NCBI RefSeq assembly: GCF_028623165.1
Contig: NZ_CP117772.1
Location: forward strand, 496,001 to 560,000
Direction of reading: 5' to 3'
Source: Nostoc sp. UHCC 0926
GTDB taxonomy: Bacteria; Cyanobacteriota; Cyanobacteriia; Cyanobacteriales; Nostocaceae
DNA: 64,000 nucleotides
The translations under genes and the position numbers were made by a program. Position 1 is the stretch's first letter, and each line of letters begins with the position of its first letter. Positions 16,742 through 24,805 of the stretch are shown in pieces. The notes beneath the pieces are model-generated. The model was given only the letters and a program-made list of their open reading frames with translations. It was not told the origin of the DNA and did not search any database.

Positions 16742-18174
16742 CTAGTAAAAGAATGGCACAAAGCGATCGGCAGCAAAAAAGTGATAAACCCCAAGAAAGT
16801 GGCATTTTACAGCGTACTGCTGTTCGTTCGGTTTCCGACGTTGGGATGCAATCAACAGACGATCAAGAAGAACTGGCATTAAGTAATTCGGCTTTTTCCA
16901 AAGACTTTAGCCGAGTGCCTATTAGCACAACTAAACCACAGCAGATTATGGCGAAGCTGACGATTGGTGCAGTGGGGGATAAATACGAACAGGAAGCGGA
17001 TAGGGTAGCGGCGCAGGTGGTGCAGCGAATAAATGCACCTCCGTCTGTGAGATCAGGTGAAGATGAAACTGTTCAGCGAGAGGAGATGGAGACAAAAGAT
17101 AACGAAGCAAGACTGATGCGATCGCCAATAATACAGCGTAGGTCTAGTGATGGTGGGATGGCTGCTACGCCAGACCTTGAAGCGTCCATCAATCAGGCAA
17201 GGGGTGGCGGACAGCAGATTGCGAACAATATCCGGCAACCGATAGAACAGGCGTTTGGCGCTGATTTTAGTGGGGTGAAGGTTCACACTGATTGTCAATC
17301 CGACCAGTTGAATCGGTCAATTCAGGCTCGTGCTTTCACGACGGGACAAAATGTGTTCTTTCGGCAGGGGGAATATAATCCTGTGAGTCGAGGGGGGCAG
17401 GAGTTGTTGGCACATGAGTTGAGTCATGTGGTGCAACAGGGAGGGGGAGGAGGGCAACTGCAAAAACAGGAAGATCCTATAAAGGAAACCGTCCTACCGA
17501 AGGACAGAGACGAATTGAAAAAAGAAGTCGATCAAGCGATGACAAAAATACAATCGGAAATCAAGAATACAAATGATGATAAGGTTATGCAAAAGTTGAA
17601 CGTGAAGGGAAGAGACTGCACAGTCTTCTTGGATACGGACGAAGCGAAGGGCAAGACATTGCTCGAATTGATTAAGGGCTGGATCAATAACGAAGATCTG
17701 AGTACCACGGCCCCAATACTTTTAGACATGGGATTAAAATTAAAAGGCTACACAGGCACTGCGAAACTTACCGATGGACAAAAAGCCGAGCAGATACTAA
17801 ATGATTATTTAATGGAAGGAAGACCACTGGAAAAAACAGAGGAGCAAAAAAAGGGAAAAAAGGATGGAAATCCACAGTTCGATGAGAATCAGAATAAATG
17901 GGCAGGCGAGATGAAGAAAGCAGGATTTGCCGTGAGATATGGACCGTCCGCGTCAACAGGACAACTATTAAAAACGATAAGAGGGTTTGCAGTGCTTAGC
18001 CCGACCGAGATCGAAGCGATAATGCAGGCAGTTGTGCTGTTCTACACTGAAGGGCGTAAATTTGATTCTGGTGGTTATCACACCGCCGTGGAGGTGTGGG
18101 GAGCATACGAACAGCATTTACGAATAATCGGGGGAATATTCAAGAGTGATGAAGCAATTGAGCAATCTAGATAG
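16738..18174 (+). CDS. DUF4157 (eCIS core) protein with unassigned C-terminal domain; candidate effector
   Basis: A 478-residue protein. Residues 1-75 look disordered. The DUF4157 domain spans about 75-240: PQQIMAKLTIGAVGDKYEQE, then GADFSGVKVHTD, ARAFTTGQNVFF and the HExxH-type motif in AHELSHVVQQ, which resembles a zinc-peptidase site. DUF4157 is strongly tied to eCIS loci and marks cargo or cargo-processing proteins. From about residue 240 (KQEDPIKETVLPKDRDELKK) to the end is a Lys/Glu-rich domain I do not recognise; no known toxin motif is visible. Wording of codons changes at that junction, as if a C-terminal module had been swapped in. No signal peptide. A likely reading is a cargo protein with a novel C-terminal domain. 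Confidence 0.8.
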   Translation: MTSKRMAQSDRQQKSDKPQESGILQRTAVRSVSDVGMQSTDDQEELALSNSAFSKDFSRVPISTTKPQQIMAKLTIGAVGDKYEQEADRVAAQVVQRINAPPSVRSGEDETVQREEMETKDNEARLMRSPIIQRRSSDGGMAATPDLEASINQARGGGQQIANNIRQPIEQAFGADFSGVKVHTDCQSDQLNRSIQARAFTTGQNVFFRQGEYNPVSRGGQELLAHELSHVVQQGGGGGQLQKQEDPIKETVLPKDRDELKKEVDQAMTKIQSEIKNTNDDKVMQKLNVKGRDCTVFLDTDEAKGKTLLELIKGWINNEDLSTTAPILLDMGLKLKGYTGTAKLTDGQKAEQILNDYLMEGRPLEKTEEQKKGKKDGNPQFDENQNKWAGEMKKAGFAVRYGPSASTGQLLKTIRGFAVLSPTEIEAIMQAVVLFYTEGRKFDSGGYHTAVEVWGAYEQHLRIIGGIFKSDEAIEQSR

Positions 18175-18361
18175 AGTTTTAGATGCGGCAATGGATCTGC
18201 CTTTAGAGCAACAATAAATGTTGGTACAAATTCTTACTAATCGAATTATTGAAAGTCGTCCAGATGAAATTGCGTCAGATGCAGCAGCTTGCATTGCTGA
18301 ATTCCAAGCAGCTAGGCTCAAAGTCCAGACGGCTGCTGAAGTAATTCAAGGATTACGGTAA
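18149..18361 (+). pseudogene. Small antitoxin-like gene with in-frame TAA
   Basis: The frame reads MKQLSNLDRVLDAAMDLPLE-QQ, then TAA (18215-18217), then MLVQILTNRIIESRPDEIAS and ends VIQGLR. The pattern DAAMxLPxEQQxMLxxIL is that of a common small cyanobacterial protein family resembling type II antitoxins. A single stop codon splits it. Its start overlaps the end of the DUF4157 gene in another frame, suggesting a junction of unrelated DNA here. Confidence 0.5.
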
Positions 18362-18641
18362 TATCTCAATAACCCAAGTGAGATCACAATCACAATTAAC
18401 AGTTACGGCAATTGAAGAGTGCGATCGCAGCATTAATACAGCTTAAAATATGACCCTTTCTGTCAAACCCCAACCAATAGCCTCAAGCACAGAACAGATA
18501 TGCAAATCACCTTCAGTGCGATCGCCAATCTTTTAGGGTGCGTTACCGCATCCCAACCCAAACGCCTAATCCACCCTATGCAAACTAAAATCTTTGCTGA
18601 AGATGTTTGGGTATCATGTAAAAAAGTAGAAATAGTTAACA

Positions 18642-18788
18642 ATGATTGGTACTAATATTTACATCACTCAAGAAACTCAAGAATCTCTTATTATTGCAGC
18701 AGCTTTACAACAAATGTCTGTTGAAGAACTAGCAAATTCAATCTTGAGGGAAACTATCCTAGAATTGTTTGGGGAAATTAGCACGTAG
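18642..18788 (+). CDS. Small ribbon-helix-helix-like protein
   Basis: A 48-residue frame, MIGTNIYITQETQESLIIAA to RETILELFGEIST. A short strand followed by two helices is compatible with a small ribbon-helix-helix DNA-binding antitoxin, but no partner toxin is adjacent. No strong ribosome-binding site is visible. It may be genuine or a remnant. Confidence 0.35.
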   Translation: MIGTNIYITQETQESLIIAAALQQMSVEELANSILRETILELFGEIST

Positions 18789-18852
18789 CTTGCTTGGCAT
18801 AGGGAAACCCACAACCTCCGGCATCCTCAACCTTTTGCCTTAAAATGTAAAT

Positions 18853-19137
18853 ATGAATCGATTAATTTTTGAGTGGGATAACGAGAAGAATCGAATAAAT
18901 GAAAAAAAGCACAGTATCACGTTTGAAGAAGCAGAATCTGTTTTCTACGATGATAACGCCATACAGTTTTGGGATGAAGATCATTCCGACGCCGAAGACC
19001 GATTTTTATTGCTTGGCAGAAGCTCTAAAATGCGAATATTACTCATCGTTCATTGTTACCGAGAACAAGAATTGGTAATTAGAATAATTTCAGCCCGAAA
19101 AGCCACTAAAAACGAAAGTAAACATTATCCAGGATAA
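18853..19137 (+). CDS. brnT: BrnT-family toxin
   Basis: A 94-residue protein matching BrnT RNase toxins: N-terminal FEWDNEKNRINEKKHSITFE EAESVF (quoted in two parts), central DRFLLLGRSSKMRILLIVHC and C-terminal IRIISARKATKNE. The FEWDxxKxxxNxxKHxxxFEEA and IRIISARxAxxxE signatures are complete. BrnT folds like an RNase and blocks growth until bound by BrnA. It is followed after 4 bases by a BrnA-like gene, so the pair looks intact, unlike its decayed paralogue at 19759. Confidence 0.85.
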   Translation: MNRLIFEWDNEKNRINEKKHSITFEEAESVFYDDNAIQFWDEDHSDAEDRFLLLGRSSKMRILLIVHCYREQELVIRIISARKATKNESKHYPG

Positions 19138-19141
19138 AGTC

Positions 19142-19351
19142 ATGAAACAAGAATATGACCTTGAGCAAATGAAAAGCCGACCGAATCCCTTTGCAAAACA
19201 ATTGAAGCAACAAGTAACTTTACCCTTGGCGATTGACGTAATTGAATATTTTGAAGCAATGGCTCAAGAAAAAGGAATGTCTTGCCAAGAATTAATCAAT
19301 TTATACCTTCAAGATTGTGTTGCCAGCAAACGAGAACTATCTTTTGAATAG
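19142..19351 (+). CDS. brnA: BrnA-like antitoxin
   Basis: A 69-residue protein starting MKQEYDLEQMKSRPNPFAKQ. The N-terminal MKSRxNPxA segment and the C-terminal ribbon-helix-helix (QVTLPLAIDVIEYFEAMAQE, then MSCQELINLYLQDC) fit antitoxins that pair with BrnT. It binds the toxin and probably represses the shared promoter. It lies 4 bases downstream of brnT, in the usual toxin-antitoxin order for this family. Confidence 0.75.
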   Translation: MKQEYDLEQMKSRPNPFAKQLKQQVTLPLAIDVIEYFEAMAQEKGMSCQELINLYLQDCVASKRELSFE

Positions 19352-19750
19352 CGATCGCCCCTATTGTAGGGTGCGAAGCGCGATCGCATAATGCACCAAC
19401 CAAACCCCAAACAAAGCGATCGCTGATGTAGGAGGATTGATTTGGTGCGATCGCTAATCTTGTAGCGACAGTCTTAAAAGTCAAGCGATCGCCCACGTAT
19501 AAATATTGATGAGCGTGCGATCGCGCCATTATTTGCTAGTTCAACCTGACTTAAAAGCGATCGCCCATGTATAAAGGTTGATGAGCGTGCGATCGCGTCA
19601 TCTTCCAAGTTCTTGTAGTGACTGTGTAAAAGGAATGCGATCGCCTAATATCATGTTCGGATGAATATTAACACACTGTCCATTCTCACTCAAAATGCGA
19701 TCGCTCCGAAATGTTTTTGTGAATAAGGAGATCCCCCCTATGACGATAAA
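19352..19750. repeat. HIP1-dense intergenic repeat region
   Basis: GCGATCGC octamers recur at unusual density. A unit of about 71 bases (GCGATCGCCCA-GTATAAA--TTGATGAGCGTGCGATCGCG-CAT) begins near 19485 and again near 19556, and the linker CATTATTTGCTAGTTCAACCTGAC recurs near 20391-20415 in front of the next toxin-antitoxin pair. No gene is seen. Confidence 0.6.
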
Positions 19751-19758
19751 ATAAACGC

Positions 19759-20064
19759 ATGGATATTGTTTACCGCCTACAAGATGTTGAATTTGAGTGG
19801 GATAGCAATAAAGCCCAAAGCAACATCGAAAAACATGGTGTTACCTTTGAAGAAGCCACAGAGGTTTTCTTTGATCCCTTCTAGCAAACTGGCGATGCAA
19901 ACCCTATCAATGCTTCTAGCAGCGAACAACGCGCTTTTCTCATTGGGTATTTACTTGAACAACGGCTGTTACTTGTAGTCTATGTAGAACGTAGATTACG
20001 AACCCGCATTATTTCTGCTCGTCCTGCTACTCGTACAGAAACAAAACTTTATGAACAAGCCTGA
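19759..20064 (+). pseudogene. BrnT-family toxin with in-frame amber codon
   Basis: The frame reads MDIVYRLQDVEFEWDSNKAQ, then NIEKHGVTFEEATEVFFDPF, TAG (19882-19884), and continues in the same frame with QTGDANPINASSSEQRAFLI, LEQRLLLVVYVERRLRTRII and SARPATRTETKLYEQA. All BrnT signatures are present apart from the single stop. It therefore decayed recently or by a single base change, perhaps because an active toxin was costly after its antitoxin was damaged (next entry). Confidence 0.75.
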
Positions 20065-20346
20065 AGAGGAATTTATATTACAACTGCACCCACGCCCACA
20101 TGAAACCGTATCTCTGGAAATCCCCAAAGATACCTTAGAATCGCTTAAAAAAATAGCCGACAGTCGAGATATGTCAATGGATGCATTACTTAAATTTTAT
20201 ATTGGGCAAGGTTTACGCCAGATTTAGCTAAGTTATTTTCTAACCGCGTGCTAGAGGCTACTGCTCAAGTTCTGGCAAAACATATTCAATCAGAAGCAGA
20301 AATTTCAGATATTCTACAAGAAATTCGCTCTCAAACTAATTGTTAG
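20051..20346 (+). pseudogene. Frameshifted antitoxin partner of the amber brnT
   Basis: Begins MNKPEEEFILQLHPRPHETV and contains a ribbon-helix-helix (VSLEIPKDTLESLKKIADSR, DMSMDALLKFYIGQGLRQ) before a stop at 20225-20227. A one-base shift just there restores LAKLFSNRVLEATAQVLAKH and QSEAEISDILQEIRSQTNC to the stop at 20344-20346. The length and sequence of the restored frame fit the usual long form of this antitoxin. It overlaps the end of the toxin gene. Confidence 0.6.
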
Positions 20347-20497
20347 TGCGATCGCTCACAGTGTTTTTGTGAATCAGGTGATCGCGCCATTATTTGCTGG
20401 TTCAACCTGACCTCAAAGCGATCGCCACATATTGATAACTTAGAATTTGAGTAAAAAGCCTTTGCGTATTATAGTTTGTGAGGCAAAACAGAACCCT

Positions 20498-20776
20498 ATG
20501 AATTGGAAAATAGAAGAAGCGCAGCAAAAATTTTCTGAAGTAATTGATGCCGCAGTTGCAGAACCACAACTGATTTACAACCAAGACAAAGTGGTAGCAG
20601 CCGTTGTAGAAATTGAAATATTTCAGGAATTCTTAGCTTGGCAGCAACAGCAGCACCAACCTTGTCTTGCAGATGCCTTTACCCAATTGCGTCAGCTTTG
20701 TGCAGAGGAAAACTACACCATTGAAATACCCGATCGCGAAGACCGTTTTAATCCTTTTGTTGATAGCCTACCGTGA
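20498..20776 (+). CDS. Phd/YefM-family antitoxin
   Basis: About 92 residues from the ATG at 20498 (the frame opens at 20447). The N-terminus MNWKIEEAQQKFSEVIDAAV and the following VAEPQLIYNQDKVVAAVVEI match the DNA-binding Phd/YefM fold. The C-terminal tail (EENYTIEIPDREDRFNPFVD) would wrap the toxin. Its stop overlaps the start of a PIN-domain gene (GTGA at 20773-20776), the typical arrangement of Phd-VapC/FitAB-like pairs. It appears intact, but its toxin is truncated. Confidence 0.75.
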   Translation: MNWKIEEAQQKFSEVIDAAVAEPQLIYNQDKVVAAVVEIEIFQEFLAWQQQQHQPCLADAFTQLRQLCAEENYTIEIPDREDRFNPFVDSLP

Positions 20777-21120
20777 CATGGAGTAAACAGGTTTCATCAA
20801 TCTCTTTGAGTGTCATTACCCTAGAAGAAATCGCTTACGGGTTAGCATCAAAACCAAATGCCAGAGTACAAAAATGGTTTCAAGAATTCCTGAAAGATTA
20901 TTGCCAAGTTCTCGCCATTACTCCTGAGATTGCCCAACGTTCTGGGGAAGTGCGGGGGCAATTGCGAACTAAAGGAAAACCACGCACCCAAGCAGATATG
21001 CTGATAGCACCTACTGCTCATTTGCATCAACTTACTTTAGTAACGCGAAACACTCGTGATTTTGAAGATTGTAACATTTCGCTGCTAAATCCTTTCACTT
21101 CACCTCAAGTATCCTTGTAA
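20773..21120 (+). pseudogene. VapC/FitB-like PIN-domain toxin lacking its N-terminus
   Basis: A 115-residue frame starting at a GTG. LSVITLEEIAYGLASKPNAR near residue 12 is the second conserved acidic region of PIN domains, and TQADMLIAPTAHLHQLTLVT plus RNTRDFEDCNISLLNPF near the end hold the later acidic residues. The usual start (YLLDTxVxSxxxKP, about 25 residues with the first catalytic Asp) is missing, so the protein is likely inactive. The deletion lies exactly at the overlap with the antitoxin gene. Confidence 0.65.
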
Positions 21121-21150
21121 AAATTCCGATATTTTCTCACTACAAAATCG

Positions 21151-21585
21151 ATGTTAGACTTTATTCTCATTACTGGCGATCGCGTCATATTCAACCCCAT
21201 CTTTGGAAAAGCAATAGTTGTAGTGCGTCCTGGTATCTTAACTGGTACTGGCAGAGCAACAGTTAACAAAAAGACAATTTGCATTGATGGCGACGAGAAA
21301 AAAGTTTTGGTTCCTGGTTGTTCTTATATAAGTCCGCCGAATGTCACTCCCGGTACAGGAATACTTTCCATTCAATCCTTAGCCGTCAATCAAAGAGCCA
21401 GAAAGGTTAAATCTAGGCGAAAAGCAGTATTGCTCAAAGGTAGTATCTTCACGGCGAAATTTCAAGTTATCCTGCCAGATGAAGTACCGCCAACAGCAGT
21501 ATCGCCACCTATACCAGACCCAATTGCCGTATATATTGGCACGGGATTTTTTACTACTACAAATATGAAAGTAAAAGGTACTTGA
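21151..21585 (+). CDS. Conserved eCIS protein, PAAR-like
   Basis: A 144-residue protein. It starts MLDFILITGDRVIFNPIFGK and continues with VVVRPGILTGTGRATVNKKT, CIDGDEKKVLVPGCSYISPP and KAVLLKGSIFTAKFQV. The alternation of GxxxxCxxGDE and later xxxLLKG repeats resembles the PAAR/DUF4280-type fold in which short beta hairpins form a spike tip. Proteins of this type are regularly encoded in eCIS loci of cyanobacteria and other groups. I infer a spike-tip or spike-adaptor role. It resumes the eCIS locus after the toxin-antitoxin patch. Confidence 0.65.
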   Translation: MLDFILITGDRVIFNPIFGKAIVVVRPGILTGTGRATVNKKTICIDGDEKKVLVPGCSYISPPNVTPGTGILSIQSLAVNQRARKVKSRRKAVLLKGSIFTAKFQVILPDEVPPTAVSPPIPDPIAVYIGTGFFTTTNMKVKGT

Positions 21586-21777
21586 AAAAACTTATTAGAG
21601 AGGCAATGCTTTATAATTCGTAATTCGTACTTCGGCTTCTCTACGAGACGCTACGCGAACGCTCGGCAACCTAATTCGTAATTAATAAATGCAAAACTTT
21701 CGGTGTTTGAATCTGTTGCTGAATTTTAAAGAATTGGGATTAGTACCAAAAACAACAAATGATTTAGGAATAATTTT
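21586..21777. repeat. TTCGTAATTC-type spacer with palindrome
   Basis: Contains repeated ATTCGTAATTCG segments and a palindromic TTCTCTACGAGACGCTACGC element (about 21634-21655). Similar blocks occur at 22972-23040, 39675-39705, 50270-50370 and 63970-64000. Intergenic dispersed repeats; no gene seen. Confidence 0.6.
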
Positions 21778-22437
21778 ATGTCCAGCTTTCCCGGTGCGCC
21801 ACGCTTATTAAAAGGAACGATTGTCTTGCTTGATGCTGTTAGCTTTTTCCCCAAGGGAATAATTACACTGCAATACAATCCCGAAACACTCAGACGCACT
21901 TTACAGGTACGAGGTGGTGCGGGTTCAGAAGGAGGCGATCGCCTAGAAGCTTTGCGTCTGGTTGCACCACCGATGGAGACAATTCAACTAGAGGCGGAAA
22001 TTGACGCTACAGACCAACTGGAGTTTCCCGCAAAAAATCCAGTAGCAGTGTTAAGTGGTATATACCCCCAATTAGCAGCGCTAGAAACCCTTATCTATCC
22101 TAAAAGCAGCCAGATCCAAAAAAACAATAAACTCGCCCGTACAGGTATTTTAGAAATATTACCAATTGAGGCTGATCTAACTGTATTTATATGGGGCATC
22201 AATCGTGTTATGCCAGTCCGCCTGTCTGAGTTGAGCATTACCGAAGAAGCATTTGACCCCAGGCTAAATCCCATTCGTGCCAAAGTCAATTTAGGTATGC
22301 AAGTATTAAGCACAAATGATTTGAGATTTGACCATAAAGGCAGCAGCTTATTCAGAGTTTATCAGAAGCAAAAAGAGGTTTTCGCTAAGATAAATTTGGG
22401 ACTAACTGCTATCAAGACAGTTGCCTCTTTTTTATGA
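21778..22437 (+). CDS. eCIS tube-initiator/adaptor protein (Afp7-like CIS tube domain)
   Basis: A 219-residue protein. The start, APRLLKGTIVLLDAVSFFPK and ITLQYNPETLRRTLQVRG, is the signature of the CIS tube protein N-terminal domain found in the Afp7/gp53-like adaptor that links the inner tube with the spike hub. The middle part (VFIWGINRVMPVRLSELSIT, EAFDPRLNPIRAKVNLGMQV) is also typical. In Afp the same polypeptide carries a LysM domain; here a separate LysM gene follows at 22534. The gene appears intact. Confidence 0.8.
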   Translation: MSSFPGAPRLLKGTIVLLDAVSFFPKGIITLQYNPETLRRTLQVRGGAGSEGGDRLEALRLVAPPMETIQLEAEIDATDQLEFPAKNPVAVLSGIYPQLAALETLIYPKSSQIQKNNKLARTGILEILPIEADLTVFIWGINRVMPVRLSELSITEEAFDPRLNPIRAKVNLGMQVLSTNDLRFDHKGSSLFRVYQKQKEVFAKINLGLTAIKTVASFL

Positions 22438-22533
22438 ATTTGCCTATTTACGATCATTGCTTGTTTAATCTACAAGTTTCTCAATTATCACCAAGTCAAA
22501 TAAAGTTTTATTTGTAACCTGAAAAAGAGTAAA

Positions 22534-22818
22534 ATGTTTCCTATAAGCAGTCGTTACCACGATGTAGAACTTGCCACCTGGCAAACAGCATCAAATCAAA
22601 CTATCGTTTATCTCCGGCGCAGATTTTTACCATCATCGCAAAGGTTTGAAATTATTGAAGAACATCTAGTCAGCGAAGGCGATCGCCTAGATAATATCAC
22701 TGCAAATTATCTCAATAACCCGGAACTTTTTTGGCATTTATGCGATGCCAACAACGCCATGCACCCTGATGAATTGACTGCCCAAATTGGTCGGCGACTG
22801 CGTATTCCTCTCACTTAA
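22534..22818 (+). CDS. LysM-domain eCIS baseplate protein (tail protein X/Afp7 C-part)
   Basis: A 94-residue protein. The second half, VSEGDRLDNITANYLNNPEL and FWHLCDANNAMHPDELT, with final IGRRLRIPLT, is a LysM-like fold as found in gp53/tail protein X-type baseplate components. The first half starts MFPISSRYHDVELATWQTAS. In the particle it would sit where tube and spike meet. It follows the tube-adaptor gene by about 100 bases rather than overlapping it. Confidence 0.75.
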   Translation: MFPISSRYHDVELATWQTASNQTIVYLRRRFLPSSQRFEIIEEHLVSEGDRLDNITANYLNNPELFWHLCDANNAMHPDELTAQIGRRLRIPLT

Positions 22819-22822
22819 AAGG

Positions 22823-22971
22823 TTAATTAACGTCGTGTGCAACTTTCTCTCAAACCTAATCCCCAACCCCTTCCCTACTAGCGTTGGGGAGCAAGAATCA
22901 AAGCCTCTCTCCCTGTGGGGGAGAGGTTTGGAGAGGGGTTCTAAGAATAAGTTGCACATCGCGTTAATTAA
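22823..22971. mobile_element. MITE-like palindromic element with imperfect 23-bp inverted ends
   Basis: TTAATTAACG-CGTGTGCAACTT at 22823-22845 is mirrored by AAGTTGCACAT-GCGTTAATTAA at 22949-22971 with only a few mismatches. Between them lies the palindromic repeat (22852-22941; AACCCCTTCCCTACTAGCGTTGGGG and CCTCTCTCCC-GGGGGAGAGG stems) that also occurs at 9890 and 10597. Confidence 0.6.
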
Positions 22972-23045
22972 CTACGAATTACGAACTTGTACTGAGCGCA
23001 GCCGTTGGCGCAGCCTCTCGTAGAGAAGTATTACGAATTATTATT

Positions 23046-24203
23046 ATGCCTGACTCCGATATTCGCATAAAACTCATGATTGGTCGCCCTCTTGTACCAA
23101 AACCCGCTCCTTATGAAGTAGTGGACGCACTGATTGACTTAGAAGTGACTCAGCAAGACCGCGATCGCAGTGCTTTTCAAATGACCTTTAGTCTTAGTAA
23201 AGAATTAAAAAAACCTTCCGATTATTGGTTACTCCAAGAAGGCATTTTAAACCCTCCCAACCGAATTATCATTCAGGTCATAGTTAATGTAAAAGTCGGT
23301 GTAACTCGCAGTCTTCAACAACCTATATTAATTGACGGCATTATTACTAACCATCAAGTTATACCCAATAATAAACCAGGTGAATCAAAACTCATAATTA
23401 CTGGGGAAGATATCAGCGTTATGCTCGACCTCGAAGACAAAAACGAAACTTATCTCAACTCATCTGATTCTACAATTGTTACTAGATTATTAAAAGCTTA
23501 TAGCAAATATGGGCTGAAAACTGATGTAAAAAATACCAGCTATTTTACACCAAAAAAAGAAGAACAAATTACCACTCAGCAAAGTACAGACTTACAATTT
23601 ATTCAGAAACTAGCTCTACGTAATAGTTTTATTTTTGAAATAAAGCCCGATAAAACTCCTGGTAGAAATATTGCTTATTGGGGTGAAGAAAAATAGAAAA
23701 TTACTCCTTCGCAACCAGCATTGTCAATGAACATGGGCGCATTTACTAATGTAGACTCACCTATAAATTTCAATTTTAATGCTCTGCAAGCTATTAAACC
23801 TGAAACATCAATTTCCGATGAAGAAAGTGGAGCATCAATTTCGATTCGGGTTCCTAAATCGCCCGGTCAAGCCTTAGCCAGCAAGCCTGCTAAATCCTTA
23901 CGGACAGAAGTGCTACGCTGCACCAACAAACTCGAAAAAATCCTAGCCGAAAAGGAAACAGAATCATTTGCTAGCCGTTCGCGGGAAAATGCCGTAACTG
24001 CTACTGGGGAAGTAGATACTGTTCGCTACGGTTATGTTTTGGAAGTCCGTCAATTAGTGGGGGTAAGGGGTGTGGGGAAAAGTTACGGCGGTTATTACTA
24101 CGTCAAACAGGTAACGCATCGCATCAAACGCGGCGAATACAAACAAAGTTTCACCTTGATACGTGAGGGACAAGGTGCAACAATTCAGAGGTTAGAAGTA
24201 TGA
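23046..24203 (+). pseudogene. eCIS spike hub, phage late control gpD-like (Afp8 N-part), with in-frame amber
   Basis: A single 386-codon frame broken by TAG at 23694-23696. The first part (216 residues) starts MPDSDIRIKLMIGRPLVPKP and contains DRSAFQMTFSLSKEL, LIDGIITNHQVIPN and STDLQFIQKLALRNSFIFEI, the pattern of gpD/gp27-like hub proteins. Immediately after the stop the same frame continues KITPSQPALSMNMGAFTNVD to the family-typical C-terminus YYVKQVTHRIKRGEYKQSF. Everything needed for a normal 385-residue hub is present except the sense codon. The gene overlaps the following spike gene by ATGA. Either a nonsense mutation, a sequencing error next to an A5 run, or readthrough. Confidence 0.8.
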
Positions 24204-24805
24204 ACCAACAAGAACTTGCTACTTGTGGAAGTATAAATCAACAAAGAACTTCTTTTTACGGCAAATACCGAGGCGTAGTATCTGACAATAACGACCCGTG
24301 GATAATCGGTCGTATCCAGGCAAAAGTTGAAGAAATTTTTGGTAATAAGCCCAGTGGTTGGGCATTACCTTGCGTTCCCTATGCAGGTAAGGGAGTTGGA
24401 TTATTTCTCATGCCACCCAAGGGTGCTTTAGTGTGGATTGAATTTGAAAACGGAGATCCAGATTACCCAATTTGGAGTGGCTGCTTTTGGGCAGATGAAA
24501 AGGTTGTCCCAGATAGAGTACCAGCTAATCCTTATGACCCCGACATTAAAGTACTTAAAACCGATATCGGCAAGATTGAGATCAACGATAAATCAGGTAA
24601 GGAAAGCATCACCATTGAAGCCAAAATCAAAACGAAAACTATACATATAGTAATGGATGCTTCGGGAATTGAAATCAGCAATGGAGAGGGTGCCACTGTG
24701 AAGCTGAATGGTTCGGTAATTGAAATTGACAATGGAAAGAGTGCGACTGTGAAGTTGAATGGTAAGACAGTATCGATTAACGGTTTTGATTTGGAGGTAA
24801 CTTGA
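24200..24805 (+). CDS. eCIS spike protein, gpV/gp5 OB-fold (baseplate assembly protein V)
   Basis: A 201-residue protein. The OB-fold domain covers YGKYRGVVSDNNDPWIIGRI to FENGDPDYPIWSGCFWADE (residues about 18-110), with the PPKGALVWIEFENGDP signature of gp5/VgrG-type spikes. Residues about 125-200 form short beta repeats: ITIEAKIKTKTIHIVM, then two units of the type GATVKLNGSVIEI and SATVKLNGKTVSI, which would form a trimeric beta-prism needle. It sits under the hub and pierces the target membrane. Overlaps both neighbours by ATGA. Confidence 0.85.
   Translation: MNQQELATCGSINQQRTSFYGKYRGVVSDNNDPWIIGRIQAKVEEIFGNKPSGWALPCVPYAGKGVGLFLMPPKGALVWIEFENGDPDYPIWSGCFWADEKVVPDRVPANPYDPDIKVLKTDIGKIEINDKSGKESITIEAKIKTKTIHIVMDASGIEISNGEGATVKLNGSVIEIDNGKSATVKLNGKTVSINGFDLEVT

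Noticed and set aside
19352..19750. CRISPR-like array
   Set aside because: Repeats are HIP1 octamers in unequal contexts with no constant repeat-spacer spacing and no cas genes nearby.
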